Of a stretch of DNA of 64,000 bases, positions 44,328 through 53,225 are shown piece after piece. The notes beneath the pieces are model-generated. The model did not search any database. It was not told the DNA's origin and was given only the letters and a program-made list of their open reading frames with translations. Position 1 is the first letter of the stretch. Each line of letters begins with the position of its first letter. Source of the stretch: Xiheicaenibacterium sp046351325 (GTDB taxonomy: Bacteria; Myxococcota_A; Polyangia; Polyangiales; Polyangiaceae); the NCBI GenBank assembly GCA_046351325.1, contig JAXLYR010000011.1, positions 328,140 through 392,139 of the forward strand, in the 5' to 3' direction. A program made the position numbers and the translations under genes.

Positions 44328-47300
44328 TTGAAGCTCCGCGTCGCCTCGATCGGATTCATCCACGCGACCGCGCTCCTCGCGGGGTGCGGTGGCAGCTCGA
44401 CCGAGAGCTCGGCGGCGCACCCGACCGCTGTCGCGTCGACGTCGAGCTCGCAAGAGACACCGAATCTCCCAGCCCCGCGCCCTGATCGCGTCGCGCTCGG
44501 GACGCCGCACACGGTCGCGCTCGAGCCTGCCCTCATCCCGATCGCCGGCGCGCGCGACGAGGTCCTCGTCGTGTCGGACTTCGCGCGAGCGTCGCAGGTC
44601 TACGTCCAGATCGCTCACGGCGGCGCCGAGTCGCTCCTCGCGCCCGCGGCGATCGCGCACGCCCACGTGATCGCAGCCGCGCGACGCTCGAACAATGACC
44701 TCGTCCTCGTCACGACCGAGGGCGAGAAGGTTTGCCAGCGAATCCTCAGCGAAGACGCGACGTCGACGACGGCCGGCGACCCCGTCTGCAGCGCGGTCCA
44801 CGGTTACACGATTGTTCCTGTCGGCGATCGATTGCTCGTCGTCGACGCGGCTCCTCCGCCTCCGCCCGAAGAGGAGCCCGAGGTCACGCCGCCCAAGCAA
44901 CCACCCAAGCAGGCGCCCAAGCCACCACCGACCAAGAAGCCGAAGACCAAGCAAAAACCCAAGCCGAAGAAGAAGGTCGACTCGAAGGCCGCGGTCGCGA
45001 AGCTCATGTCCTCGGGCCGCGACGTCGAGGTCACGACGACCTGGCTCGAGGCCGACGGCTCGCTCTCCGAGCCCGTCGCCTCGGGGCTCAAGTTCCGCGA
45101 GGCCATGGCTGGGCTCGGCTTCATCGGCGCGGGCGCGCGCACCGATCGCATCGACGTCCTCTTCTACGAGCGCATCATCGGCAAGCCACCGAAGGCTCAG
45201 ATCGGCTTCGCCAAGCTCGACCTCGAGGGCGCGCTCGACGAGCCCAGCCGCAAGGACTTCGGCTCGAGCAAGCTGGAGCCTGGCTTCCTCTCCGATCACG
45301 TCGACGTGCGCTTGCTCACCCTCGACAGCGGGTCGATCGCGCTCGGCCAGCGCGGGCCGCGCGGCAAATGCGACGTCACCGTGGTCGCGCCGTTCGTCAT
45401 GCAGATGATCCCCGACGATCGCGACTGCGCGCTCGATCCTCGGCGCTTCCTCGACATCGCGCTCGCGCGGCACGCCGGCAAAGATCCCGTCCTCGGTGAC
45501 CCGACGACGCTCGCGCGCGACAAGGCACGTCGCGCCTTCGGGCAGGCCGCGTGGGACGTCGGCAAGACCGCTCACGCGCAGCTCTCGACGTGGACGCTCA
45601 CCGACGACGGCCTCGTCCGCGTCGGCGCGAATGAGTTGAACGCCGTTAAACCGATGAGCGTCGCGCGGCTCCGCATCGGCTGGGGCGCGCTCGCGCCCGA
45701 CGGCCGCGCCCTCGCCGACACCGACGAGGGCCTCGTCTCGATCGATCGGGACGGGACGCCGAGCCTCGTCAAAGACGTGCACGCGCGCGCGCTCGGTGGG
45801 CCCGATCGACCCGACGTCGCCGCCGCCAACGGCCCGGCCGCGGTGCTCGTCGGCGACACCTGGTGGCAAGCGACTGGCGAGCTCCGCCGGCTCGTCCCCT
45901 ACTCCACCGACGCCGTTCGCGCGCTCGCTCCAGACTCGGCGCTCGTCGTCGGCGGCGCCGAGCGCGGCCTCGTCGTCGAGATCGCAGGCGGTGTTTTGCA
46001 CGCCGACGCGCTCTCGTCCGACGGGACGCTCACGCCGCTCGGCAGCGTCGCGTCGCCCCTTCGCGCGGGCTTCGCTGCGACCTCGCGCACGGGCGGCGGC
46101 GCGCTGCTCGTCGGGCCGTCGACCGCCGATCCGGCGCGCGTCGTCGCCGTGGTGCTCGACCCCTCGGGTGCGCTCTCGCCGCCGGAGACCGTGTTTCAGG
46201 ACGATGCCAGCGCGCGAGACGTCGCGCGCTCCGTTCGCGTCGTAGCGCGGCCGGGCGGCGGGGCGTGGGTGTTCGATCACGAGCGCACGCGCGTCGCTTG
46301 GCTCGACGACGAGGGCCACGTTCGCGCGAACGCCAACCTGCCCATCGAGCACGACCTCGCGTGCATCGACGGGCGCCCGCTCCCGAGCGTGGTGCCCTCG
46401 ACGAAGCCGGGAGAGACCGTCCCGCTCGAGGCCGCGCGCGTCGCCGGCTCCTGCGTTTCGAGCGAGGTCGTCGCGCTCGCGGACGGCTCGCTGAGGTGGC
46501 TCGGCTCGCGCGTCGCCGGCGCCACGACGGTCGCTGAGCTCGGGACAGCCCCCGCCGGCACCGTCCCCGCGACGAGCTCGAGTGACACTACTGTCAGCAA
46601 TCGCGACGACAAGAAGCTCGCCAGTGACGGGCCCAAGCTCCATTGTCCAGGTGATATGGTTTGGGTGAGCACCGCCCCCGGACGTGGCGAGAACCCCTCA
46701 CCAGCAATGTCGTATTGCGTCGACCGCTTCGAGGGAACGCTCGAAGATCGACGGACTGGCCAGTATCTCTCGGCCGATTATCCCGGCACACCGAACTTGC
46801 TGACCTCGGCGCTGAGCGACTTCGCGACGCGCAGGGAGCGGCACGGCGATCTGTACGCCCGAGCGCTCCCGCTGCCGCTCGTCTCCGCGTGGCAGCGCGG
46901 CGTACAACACGACCTCGTCGTCGTCGCGCGCGCGTCCGTGACCCCGAGCGGCTTCGTCACGGGTCTCACCGCCAAAGCCGCTTGCGAGGCGACAGGCAAG
47001 CGCCTCTGCAAGCTCGAAGAGTGGAAGACAGCGTGCCGCGGACAAGACAATACGCTGTTCCCCTACGGCTCGAACTACGAAGACCAGAAGTGCAACGTGA
47101 ATGGCCTTTATCACCCCGCGGCCATCCTCCACGACAATGCGTCACTCGGGCACCTCGACCCGCGCCTGAACCTCGTCGAGCCGCCCGTCGGCGGCGGCCC
47201 GCTCTTGCACCCGACTGGAACACACGCGAGCTGCGCGAGCCGCTGGGGCGACGACGCTATCTACGATATGGTCGGTAACCTCGACGAGTGGGTCGACGAG

Positions 47301-47432
47301 AAGACAGGCGCCTTCGCCGGCGGCTTCTACTCGCGCGGCACCACCAACGGCTGCGAGGCCCTCGTCAGCAACCACGAGGCCGCTTATCTCGACTATTCGA
47401 CTGGCGTGCGCTGCTGTCGCGACGCGGACTAA
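44328..47432 (+). CDS. Large lipoprotein with C-terminal FGE-like domain
   Basis: The 1034-residue protein starts TTG with a signal and lipobox (LLAGC). The middle is a long Ala/Asp-rich domain with a Pro/Lys-rich linker at about residues 180-225 (PPKQPPKQAPKPPP). Residues about 770-1034 form a SUMF1/FGE-like domain: SYCVDRFEGT, CEATGKRLCKLEEWKTAC, FPYGSNYEDQKCN, GNLDEWVDE and the end GVRCCRDAD. The first 700 residues may be a propeller, with no clear motif. The TAA stop abuts a MITE-like element at 47433. The long minus-strand open frame opposite is a shadow. Confidence 0.77.
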   Translation: MKLRVASIGFIHATALLAGCGGSSTESSAAHPTAVASTSSSQETPNLPAPRPDRVALGTPHTVALEPALIPIAGARDEVLVVSDFARASQVYVQIAHGGAESLLAPAAIAHAHVIAAARRSNNDLVLVTTEGEKVCQRILSEDATSTTAGDPVCSAVHGYTIVPVGDRLLVVDAAPPPPPEEEPEVTPPKQPPKQAPKPPPTKKPKTKQKPKPKKKVDSKAAVAKLMSSGRDVEVTTTWLEADGSLSEPVASGLKFREAMAGLGFIGAGARTDRIDVLFYERIIGKPPKAQIGFAKLDLEGALDEPSRKDFGSSKLEPGFLSDHVDVRLLTLDSGSIALGQRGPRGKCDVTVVAPFVMQMIPDDRDCALDPRRFLDIALARHAGKDPVLGDPTTLARDKARRAFGQAAWDVGKTAHAQLSTWTLTDDGLVRVGANELNAVKPMSVARLRIGWGALAPDGRALADTDEGLVSIDRDGTPSLVKDVHARALGGPDRPDVAAANGPAAVLVGDTWWQATGELRRLVPYSTDAVRALAPDSALVVGGAERGLVVEIAGGVLHADALSSDGTLTPLGSVASPLRAGFAATSRTGGGALLVGPSTADPARVVAVVLDPSGALSPPETVFQDDASARDVARSVRVVARPGGGAWVFDHERTRVAWLDDEGHVRANANLPIEHDLACIDGRPLPSVVPSTKPGETVPLEAARVAGSCVSSEVVALADGSLRWLGSRVAGATTVAELGTAPAGTVPATSSSDTTVSNRDDKKLASDGPKLHCPGDMVWVSTAPGRGENPSPAMSYCVDRFEGTLEDRRTGQYLSADYPGTPNLLTSALSDFATRRERHGDLYARALPLPLVSAWQRGVQHDLVVVARASVTPSGFVTGLTAKAACEATGKRLCKLEEWKTACRGQDNTLFPYGSNYEDQKCNVNGLYHPAAILHDNASLGHLDPRLNLVEPPVGGGPLLHPTGTHASCASRWGDDAIYDMVGNLDEWVDEKTGAFAGGFYSRGTTNGCEALVSNHEAAYLDYSTGVRCCRDAD

Positions 47433-47608
47433 GGGCCCGTTCAGTAATTATTGATCCCCGCGAGGGCGGCGAGACCGAAGCGAGACAGGCGCCCGAGGAG
47501 CGAGCACCGGAGGAATACTCGCAGTATTTCGAGGAGCGGAGCGACGAGGCCGCCTGTCGCAGCGATGGTATCGTCGGCCGGAGCGATCAATAATTACTGA
47601 ACGGGCCC
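47433..47608. mobile_element. MITE-like palindromic element with 24-bp terminal inverted repeats
   Basis: A perfect 24-bp inverted repeat (starting GGGCCCGTTCAG, ending at 47456; other arm 47585-47608) bounds a 176-bp element. Inner inverted repeats are nested on the same centre: GACAGGCG at 47484-47491 with its complement at 47551-47558, and AATACT-CGC-AGTATT at 47514-47528. TAA flanks both sides (47430-47432 and 47609-47611), as a 3-bp target duplication would. The left TAA is the stop codon of the preceding gene. No transposase is encoded. Confidence 0.75.
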
Positions 47609-47617
47609 TAAGCGCCT

Positions 47618-48247
47618 CTACCTACAGCCTTGTTTGATGTTCGGGGTGCCGCTGAGGCACGGTGGGACGAAGCGCGTCCCCGTGTCACCGCAGCCCTCGA
47701 TGCCCGTTCCCACGCCCTGGAGCCCGACAGTCTGCGTCAGCGTGTTGCATGCTGGCTCGTACTCCGGCAAGACCAGCCCGTCGCAGTCGTAGTCCCAATA
47801 AGCGACCGACCCAGGTGAGAAGTTGGCGTCGCCAGTCGTGAAGAACGTGGCCTGCCCGGGATGGACGTTGTCATTGTCGTCGTCACAATCCCCGTCGCCG
47901 TCGAAGGATGTATTGCTGAGGCAGCCAGGGTCGGAGTCGAGTGACAGGTAATGGTCGCCGTCGCCGTCCTTGCAGAAGAGGACTCCACCCCCCTCACCAC
48001 CGACGAGCGGCCCGCCGCCGCTTCCCCCGCTGCCGCCCGCTCCACCTGTCGTCAGCGCGCCGCCGAACCCTCCAGTCGTGGCTGCCTCGCCCCCGCCACC
48101 CGAGCTCGGCCCCACCTGGCCGCCGGCGCCACCGCTCGCGGCGCCGCCACGCCCGCCCCCACCCTGTTTGAAATCGACGTCGGGGAACGTGCAGCTCACC
48201 AACAAAGCCGCGCCGACGACAAGACGATAAAAGCCAGGCCGACTCAT
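47618..48247 (-). CDS. Predicted lipoprotein with putative metal-binding motif
   Basis: The 209-residue protein has a signal with lipobox (LLVSC), a long Gly-rich linker, and a Cys- and Asp-rich domain containing FCKDGDGDHYLS and DGDGDCDDDNDNVHPG, the pattern of a widespread myxobacterial calcium-binding ('putative metal-binding motif') module. Its ATG overlaps the stop of the upstream TPR-containing gene. Confidence 0.76.
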   Translation of the reverse strand: MSRPGFYRLVVGAALLVSCTFPDVDFKQGGGGRGGAASGGAGGQVGPSSGGGGEAATTGGFGGALTTGGAGGSGGSGGGPLVGGEGGGVLFCKDGDGDHYLSLDSDPGCLSNTSFDGDGDCDDDNDNVHPGQATFFTTGDANFSPGSVAYWDYDCDGLVLPEYEPACNTLTQTVGLQGVGTGIEGCGDTGTRFVPPCLSGTPNIKQGCR

Positions 48248-49269
48248 TGGAGCGGACCTCCCACGGACAGGCCGATAAAGTATGGATTGGCCGTCAGCGC
48301 AATGGTCGCGGGCAGCGCTGCCTTCTCCGCGCTGGACGGCGATACGACGACATCGGCGACGATGAGGCTGAGCCCCAGCGCGCCGAACACCCCAGTCGCG
48401 ATCGAGAACGCATTGACGAGCGAAGAGGTGAGCTCGCCGCGATCGACGGCGTCGCGCAGGCTCCCGTCGCACCCGGTGAAGCCAGGACACTGGCTCTCGA
48501 CCTCGTCGAGGGCGTTCTGTCGAATGACGACCGACCCGATGAGCCCACCGAGCGCGAGCCCCGCCAGGCCGACAGAGACGCCGCCGGCGACCAGCAACGG
48601 CGACGGCCCCGACGGCCCGCTGTCGACAGGGGGCTTCTTCTGTGGTGGAGCGGTCGACTCGAGCTCTACGTCATAGTGCTTGCCCTCTTCGATCTGCAGC
48701 GTCTTCTTGGGCGGGCTCGCGGTCCCGTCCTCGAGGACGACGACGAGCTCGCCCACGTCCTCCTCGAGGTCCGTATCCAATAGTCGCTTGTCGAGGGGTT
48801 GGCCGTTGATCACCACGCGCGCCGTCTCGGGCGCGACTTTGATGTGCACGCGGACGTGAGGCACCTTGGGCTCGATTCGCTGATAAGCGGTCTCGGCGTC
48901 GTTCGCCCAACCCTCGTATTTGGATTCGACAGTCCCGAGCGCCGCGCGCCGTAAATCCCAATAGGAGCGGCGCGCAGACGCATAGAGCTTCGTCTCCTCT
49001 TGGCACTCTGCGAGGTTCCTCAGCGCGCCGAGCCCATCGGGATAGATCTCGAACGCCTTTTGAAAGAGAGGCAGTGCCCCTTTGCAATCACCCTTGAGGC
49101 GCAGGTCCCGCCCCTTCGCGAAGAGGGTCTTCGAGTCCTCCTCGGAGCCGCGCGCCTCAGGTGGGAGAACGGCTCCAACGAGGCCGCACGCTAGCAAGCC
49201 GCCCGCGACGAGCTTCGCGGAGCCGAAGCGAATCCTCGGTAGAATCCAAGAAGAAGCGAGAAAGCCCAT
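48244..49269 (-). CDS. Exported TPR-containing membrane protein
   Basis: The 341-residue protein has a signal-like N-terminus (residues about 18-40), a TPR-like helical region (AKGRDLRLKGDCKGALPLFQKAFE), a beta domain that resembles PEGA (VRVHIKVAPETARVVINGQPL), and two membrane helices near residues 225-245 and 285-310. Proteins of this architecture are common in the group; function is unknown. It is coupled to the downstream metal-binding lipoprotein (4-nt overlap). Divergent from the kinase at 49379. Confidence 0.74.
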   Translation of the reverse strand: MGFLASSWILPRIRFGSAKLVAGGLLACGLVGAVLPPEARGSEEDSKTLFAKGRDLRLKGDCKGALPLFQKAFEIYPDGLGALRNLAECQEETKLYASARRSYWDLRRAALGTVESKYEGWANDAETAYQRIEPKVPHVRVHIKVAPETARVVINGQPLDKRLLDTDLEEDVGELVVVLEDGTASPPKKTLQIEEGKHYDVELESTAPPQKKPPVDSGPSGPSPLLVAGGVSVGLAGLALGGLIGSVVIRQNALDEVESQCPGFTGCDGSLRDAVDRGELTSSLVNAFSIATGVFGALGLSLIVADVVVSPSSAEKAALPATIALTANPYFIGLSVGGPLQ

Positions 49270-49378
49270 GTGACCTCGAGTCTAAGCTGCAGGAAGGGCC
49301 TCTGGGTGGATCGGCCAGATCGCAGCTGACGTAACGTTTCATATTGTAGACCGAGTCGTCGGGGGAAAGACTTCTATC

Positions 49379-50914
49379 GTGGCCGATGAAGCTTCGAACC
49401 TGGACGGGCAGCTCTTCCAACCGGGGCTGCGGGTGGCTGGCCGGTATGTTCTTCAGCGCGAGCTCGGTCGCGGCGCTGGCGGCGTCGTTTGGCTCGCGTT
49501 TCACGAGGTCCTCGCGACCCAGGTCGCGATCAAGTTCCTCGACGCTGCGGACGCGCAGGACCCGATGCGGGCGCAGCACGTCACCGAGCGGTTCCGCTTC
49601 GAGGCCCAGGTCAGCGCGCGCCTCGCGCCTCGAACGAAGCGCATCGTCGCGGTCCACGATGCGGCGGCGTTTCGGGGCGTGCCCTACCTCGTGATGGAGT
49701 TCGTCGAGGGAGAGTCGCTCGAGGCGCACGTCGATCGCGCACCGCTCGCCGCCGTCGTGATCGCGGACATGCTCGATCACGTCGCCGAGGCGCTCACCGA
49801 AGCGCACGAACTGGGGATCGCTCATCGCGACGTAAAGCCTGGAAATATCCTCGTCGCGAGCGCCGGTGATAAGACGTCGTACAAGCTCGCTGACTTCGGT
49901 GTAGCGAAGCTCCTCGGTGAGCCCGCGGCCGGCCTCACGGTGCCTCGCCGCACCGCGGAGCACACGCTCGTCGGCTCGCCCGCGTACATGAGCCCGGAGG
50001 CCGCGTCGGCCGCCCCCGCGACGGACGGCAGCGCAGATCTCTGGGCGCTCGCGGTGACCGCGTACGAGTCGCTGACGCAGCGCCTGCCCTTCGACGGCGC
50101 CGGCTTGCCTCAGGTCCTCGTCGCGATCCTCTCCGGCAAATTCGCGCCGCCCTCGTCGGTCATGAGCGGCCTGCCATCCGCGCTCGACGACGTCTTCCGC
50201 AAGGCTTTTTCCTTGGATCCGAGCGCTCGTTACAAGACCGCGCGCGAGTTCGCCGTCGCGTTCCGCGAGGCCCTCGAGGAGCCGCTCGCGTTGGTGCACG
50301 AGAGCCTGCAGGCGACGCGACCCATGGCCGCGCGTGGCGCGCCGTCGCGCACACCGAGCCTGGACGCCGAGCGCAGCTCACGCACGCTCCGCGGGGTCGC
50401 GGGCGACACGCACTCTTCGGCGTCGAAGGTCGCGCTCACGCCCGCGACGAACCTCGAGTCGGCGCCGGCGATGGTCCCGCCCGAGAAGCGACGTCGCGCG
50501 CCGCTCGTGTGGCTCCTCGTCGCGTCGCTCGCGCTCGTGCTCGCCGTCGGGATCGGCGTGCGCAGCCGCGGCCAGGGGACCGCCGCGGCCGTGAGCAACC
50601 ACGAGGACTCCGCCGCGCCCCGCTCCGACGCGACCGCGTCCACCGCGCCGCGCGCCCCGCAAATCACCACGTCCCCACAGACTCGCGTGGACTCGGCCAC
50701 CCCATCCTCCAGCATCGCGACACCGAGCTCGGCGCAGCGAACGGCGCGCGCGTCGATCACCGCGACCGGCCCAGCGTCGGCGACGACGTCGGCCGTGGCG
50801 ACTGCAAGCACACCGGCGACCTCGACCGCGACCGGCGGCGGCGGATCCGTTGGGGCTCAAACGACCTCGACGACCCCCGCCAAGCGCCCCGTCGACAAGT
50901 CCGAGGTGCAGTGA
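49379..50914 (+). CDS. Hanks-type Ser/Thr protein kinase with one membrane helix
   Basis: The 511-residue protein starts GTG and has a kinase domain at about residues 20-290: glycine loop GRGAGGVVW, Lys52 in VAIK, HRDVKPGN (HRD at 149-151), DFG at 172-174, and MSPEA. A linker leads to a membrane helix at about 376-395 and a Ser/Thr/Ala-rich extracytoplasmic tail of about 110 residues. No sensor domain (such as PASTA) is seen. It is convergent with the FHA/AAA+ gene, 15 nt between the stops. Confidence 0.93.
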   Translation: MADEASNLDGQLFQPGLRVAGRYVLQRELGRGAGGVVWLAFHEVLATQVAIKFLDAADAQDPMRAQHVTERFRFEAQVSARLAPRTKRIVAVHDAAAFRGVPYLVMEFVEGESLEAHVDRAPLAAVVIADMLDHVAEALTEAHELGIAHRDVKPGNILVASAGDKTSYKLADFGVAKLLGEPAAGLTVPRRTAEHTLVGSPAYMSPEAASAAPATDGSADLWALAVTAYESLTQRLPFDGAGLPQVLVAILSGKFAPPSSVMSGLPSALDDVFRKAFSLDPSARYKTAREFAVAFREALEEPLALVHESLQATRPMAARGAPSRTPSLDAERSSRTLRGVAGDTHSSASKVALTPATNLESAPAMVPPEKRRRAPLVWLLVASLALVLAVGIGVRSRGQGTAAAVSNHEDSAAPRSDATASTAPRAPQITTSPQTRVDSATPSSSIATPSSAQRTARASITATGPASATTSAVATASTPATSTATGGGGSVGAQTTSTTPAKRPVDKSEVQ

Positions 50915-50929
50915 CCGCGCGGCCCGCGC

Positions 50930-52207
50930 TCAGAGGTGATGGCGCGATTTGACGACCTGGAAATAGCGCCGCGCGATCCCCGCGGCCTCCGAAGCGCGCG
51001 AGACGTTCCCGTCCCACTTTGCCAGCATTTTCTCGATGTATCGCCGCTCGAAGCGATCGAGCACGCGCTGCCTGATCCTCGAGAACGGGAGCGACACGTC
51101 GACGATCGCGTCGAGCGTGACCATCGCGTTGCCGGGATCTTTGTCGGCCGCCGCGCCGACGAGCCGCGCGATCTCGAGCGCGAGCTCGGGCACGTTGCCC
51201 GGCCACGGACGCGCCGCGAGCTTGGATAAAACCTCGGTTCGCAGGCCCGAGGGCGGCCCACCCATCTGCGCCCAGAACTGCGCCGCGAGGAGCTCGACGT
51301 CGCCCTCTCGACGGCGCAGCGGCGGCAGCTCCACGCGCAGCGCGCCGAGCAGATCCGCGAGGCCCGCGTCGAACGCGCCGCGCTCGACCGCGACGTCGAG
51401 GCTGCGTGAGGTCGTCGCGACGACGCGCACGTCGAAGTGCCCCGCGCTCGCGGTCGCGGACGTCGACGAGCCACGCAGCGCGCTCAGCAAGGACGCGAGC
51501 TTCGCCTGCGTGGCGGGCTCGAGATCGGTCACCTCTCGGAGCACGAGCGTGCCCCCGGCGGCGAGCTCGATCGCGCTCGTCTCACCGGCGTCGGCGCGCT
51601 CGAACACGTCTGCGGCGCGCAGCACCACGAACGGCCCGCGAGCGCGCGAGCCGAGCTCGTGCAGCGTCTCGGCGAAGAGCTCCTTGCCCGTGCCTGGCTC
51701 ACCCTCGATCAAGATGGGCGCGCTCGATCCGACGAGTCGCTCCGCCGCGCGATAGACCCGCTGCATCGCCGCCGAGGCGCCCACCATCCGACCGAGCCGC
51801 GTGCGCATCGCGAGCGCCCCGCTGGGCGCGGCGTCGGCGCGAGGATGACGTCGCTCGACGCGCAGCACCGTCCCACCGACGTGGAGCAGCTCGCCGCCGC
51901 GCAGCCTCACCTCGACGCAGACGACGTCGTTCACGACGGTGCCGTTCTTCGACGCGAGGTCGGTGACGTGCAGCATTCCGCCTTCGATCTCGAGCTCGAG
52001 GTGCCTGCGCGAGACGCTGCGATCCGAGAGGCGCACGTCACACGAAGGCGCGGTCCCGAGCAGGAGCGAGCCCTGCTCGGGCTCGATCTCCCAGCTGCGA
52101 TCGCGATCGGGCCCCTCGACGACGAGGAGCCGAAAGATCGCCGCGGGCAACGGCCGCGGTCGCGCCTGCTCGTAGGTCTCGAGCTCGCTCGGCTCATGCG
52201 AATCCAT
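50930..52207 (-). CDS. FHA-domain protein with degenerate sigma54-activator AAA+ domain
   Basis: The 425-residue protein has an N-terminal FHA domain (about residues 45-115; SRRH at 66-69, SKNGT at 86-90), a phosphothreonine reader. Residues about 140-360 form an AAA+ domain like bacterial enhancer-binding proteins: Walker A GEPGTGKE is intact, but the ELFGH...GAFTGA loop is missing and Walker B reads GGTLVLREV instead of GGTLFLDEI. The Arg-finger region (FDAGLADLLG) also lacks its Arg. A Fis-like helix-turn-helix ends the protein. Divergent from kinase 52288; likely reads kinase signals. Confidence 0.87.
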   Translation of the reverse strand: MDSHEPSELETYEQARPRPLPAAIFRLLVVEGPDRDRSWEIEPEQGSLLLGTAPSCDVRLSDRSVSRRHLELEIEGGMLHVTDLASKNGTVVNDVVCVEVRLRGGELLHVGGTVLRVERRHPRADAAPSGALAMRTRLGRMVGASAAMQRVYRAAERLVGSSAPILIEGEPGTGKELFAETLHELGSRARGPFVVLRAADVFERADAGETSAIELAAGGTLVLREVTDLEPATQAKLASLLSALRGSSTSATASAGHFDVRVVATTSRSLDVAVERGAFDAGLADLLGALRVELPPLRRREGDVELLAAQFWAQMGGPPSGLRTEVLSKLAARPWPGNVPELALEIARLVGAAADKDPGNAMVTLDAIVDVSLPFSRIRQRVLDRFERRYIEKMLAKWDGNVSRASEAAGIARRYFQVVKSRHHL

Positions 52208-52287
52208 TTCGTAGAGGATCCGCAGGCCGTCGGTTACTTGCAAGCAGAGACCGCTCCGCAACTGGACGCGGTACGCTAGCGAGCGGC

Positions 52288-53169
52288 ATGGGTGCCCCCG
52301 CCGACGCGGACGACTCCGAAGAGACGATCCCGCTCGCGACCAAGAGCGCGCACACCCTCGCGCCCGGCGTGGTCTTCGATGGGCGCTTCATCCTCGAGCA
52401 GAGCGTCGGGCAGGGCTCGTTCTCGACGGTGTGGGAGGTCTCGGTCGTCGGCGCCTCACCCTCCCCGCGCCTCGCGCTCAAGGTCGTCCCAGCCGTGCAC
52501 CGCGTCCGCGTGCTGCGCGAGGGAGCCATCATGCGCTCGCTCTCCGGCCCTCACTTCGTGCGCGAACACGAGAGCGGCGTCGTCGGCGAAATCGCTTACG
52601 TGCTCATGGATCTGCTCGAGGGCGAGGACCTGCAGAGCAAGCTTACTCGTCAATCGCACCTGACCATCTCCGAGGTCCTCGAGCTCGCCCGACAGCTCGC
52701 GGTCGGCCTCGGCGAGGCCCACGCGATGGGCTTCGTGCACCGCGACCTCAAGCCGTCGAACCTCATCCTGACGACCGCCGGCACGTGGAAGCTGCTCGAC
52801 TTCGGCGTCGCCAAAGACCCGCGCGACGAGCGACGCCTCACCGCGAGCAACACCCTGCTCGGCTCACCGGCGTACATGGCCCCCGAGCAAATCTCCAACG
52901 CCCGCGAGGTCGACGCGCGCGCCGACCTCTGGTCGATAGCTTGCGTGCTCTACGTCGCATTGACCGGTAAACGCGCCTTCGAGGGCGCGGGAGCGGCGCT
53001 GCTCGCGTCCATCCTCGCCTCCCCGCATCGGCCGCCGTCGAGCCACCTCCCGTCGCTCAACCCCGCTGTCGACGCAGTCTTCGAGCGCGCCCTGGCCAAG
53101 CCCCCAGAGGCCCGATACCCGACCATGCTCCAGCTCGCCGAGGCGCTGGCTGGAGCGATTGCTGGTTAG
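52288..53169 (+). CDS. Soluble Hanks-type Ser/Thr protein kinase
   Basis: The 293-residue protein is essentially only a kinase domain: glycine loop GQGSFSTVWE, Lys65 in LALK, HRDLKPSN (HRD at 151-153), DFG at 171-173, MAPEQ, and no membrane segment, so it is cytoplasmic. It is divergent from the FHA protein gene with 80 nt between starts, which hints at shared regulation. Confidence 0.92.
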   Translation: MGAPADADDSEETIPLATKSAHTLAPGVVFDGRFILEQSVGQGSFSTVWEVSVVGASPSPRLALKVVPAVHRVRVLREGAIMRSLSGPHFVREHESGVVGEIAYVLMDLLEGEDLQSKLTRQSHLTISEVLELARQLAVGLGEAHAMGFVHRDLKPSNLILTTAGTWKLLDFGVAKDPRDERRLTASNTLLGSPAYMAPEQISNAREVDARADLWSIACVLYVALTGKRAFEGAGAALLASILASPHRPPSSHLPSLNPAVDAVFERALAKPPEARYPTMLQLAEALAGAIAG

Positions 53170-53225
53170 TCGCCAGGCCAGTGGACTGTGGGTCAGAATT
53201 TAGGTGAGGGAGCGTGTTTGGGTGG

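Noticed and set aside
43551..46643. 1030-codon open frame on the minus strand
   Set aside because: Shadow of the ccmE and large lipoprotein genes on the plus strand; Arg/Asp-rich sequence without domains, as high-GC antisense frames usually give.
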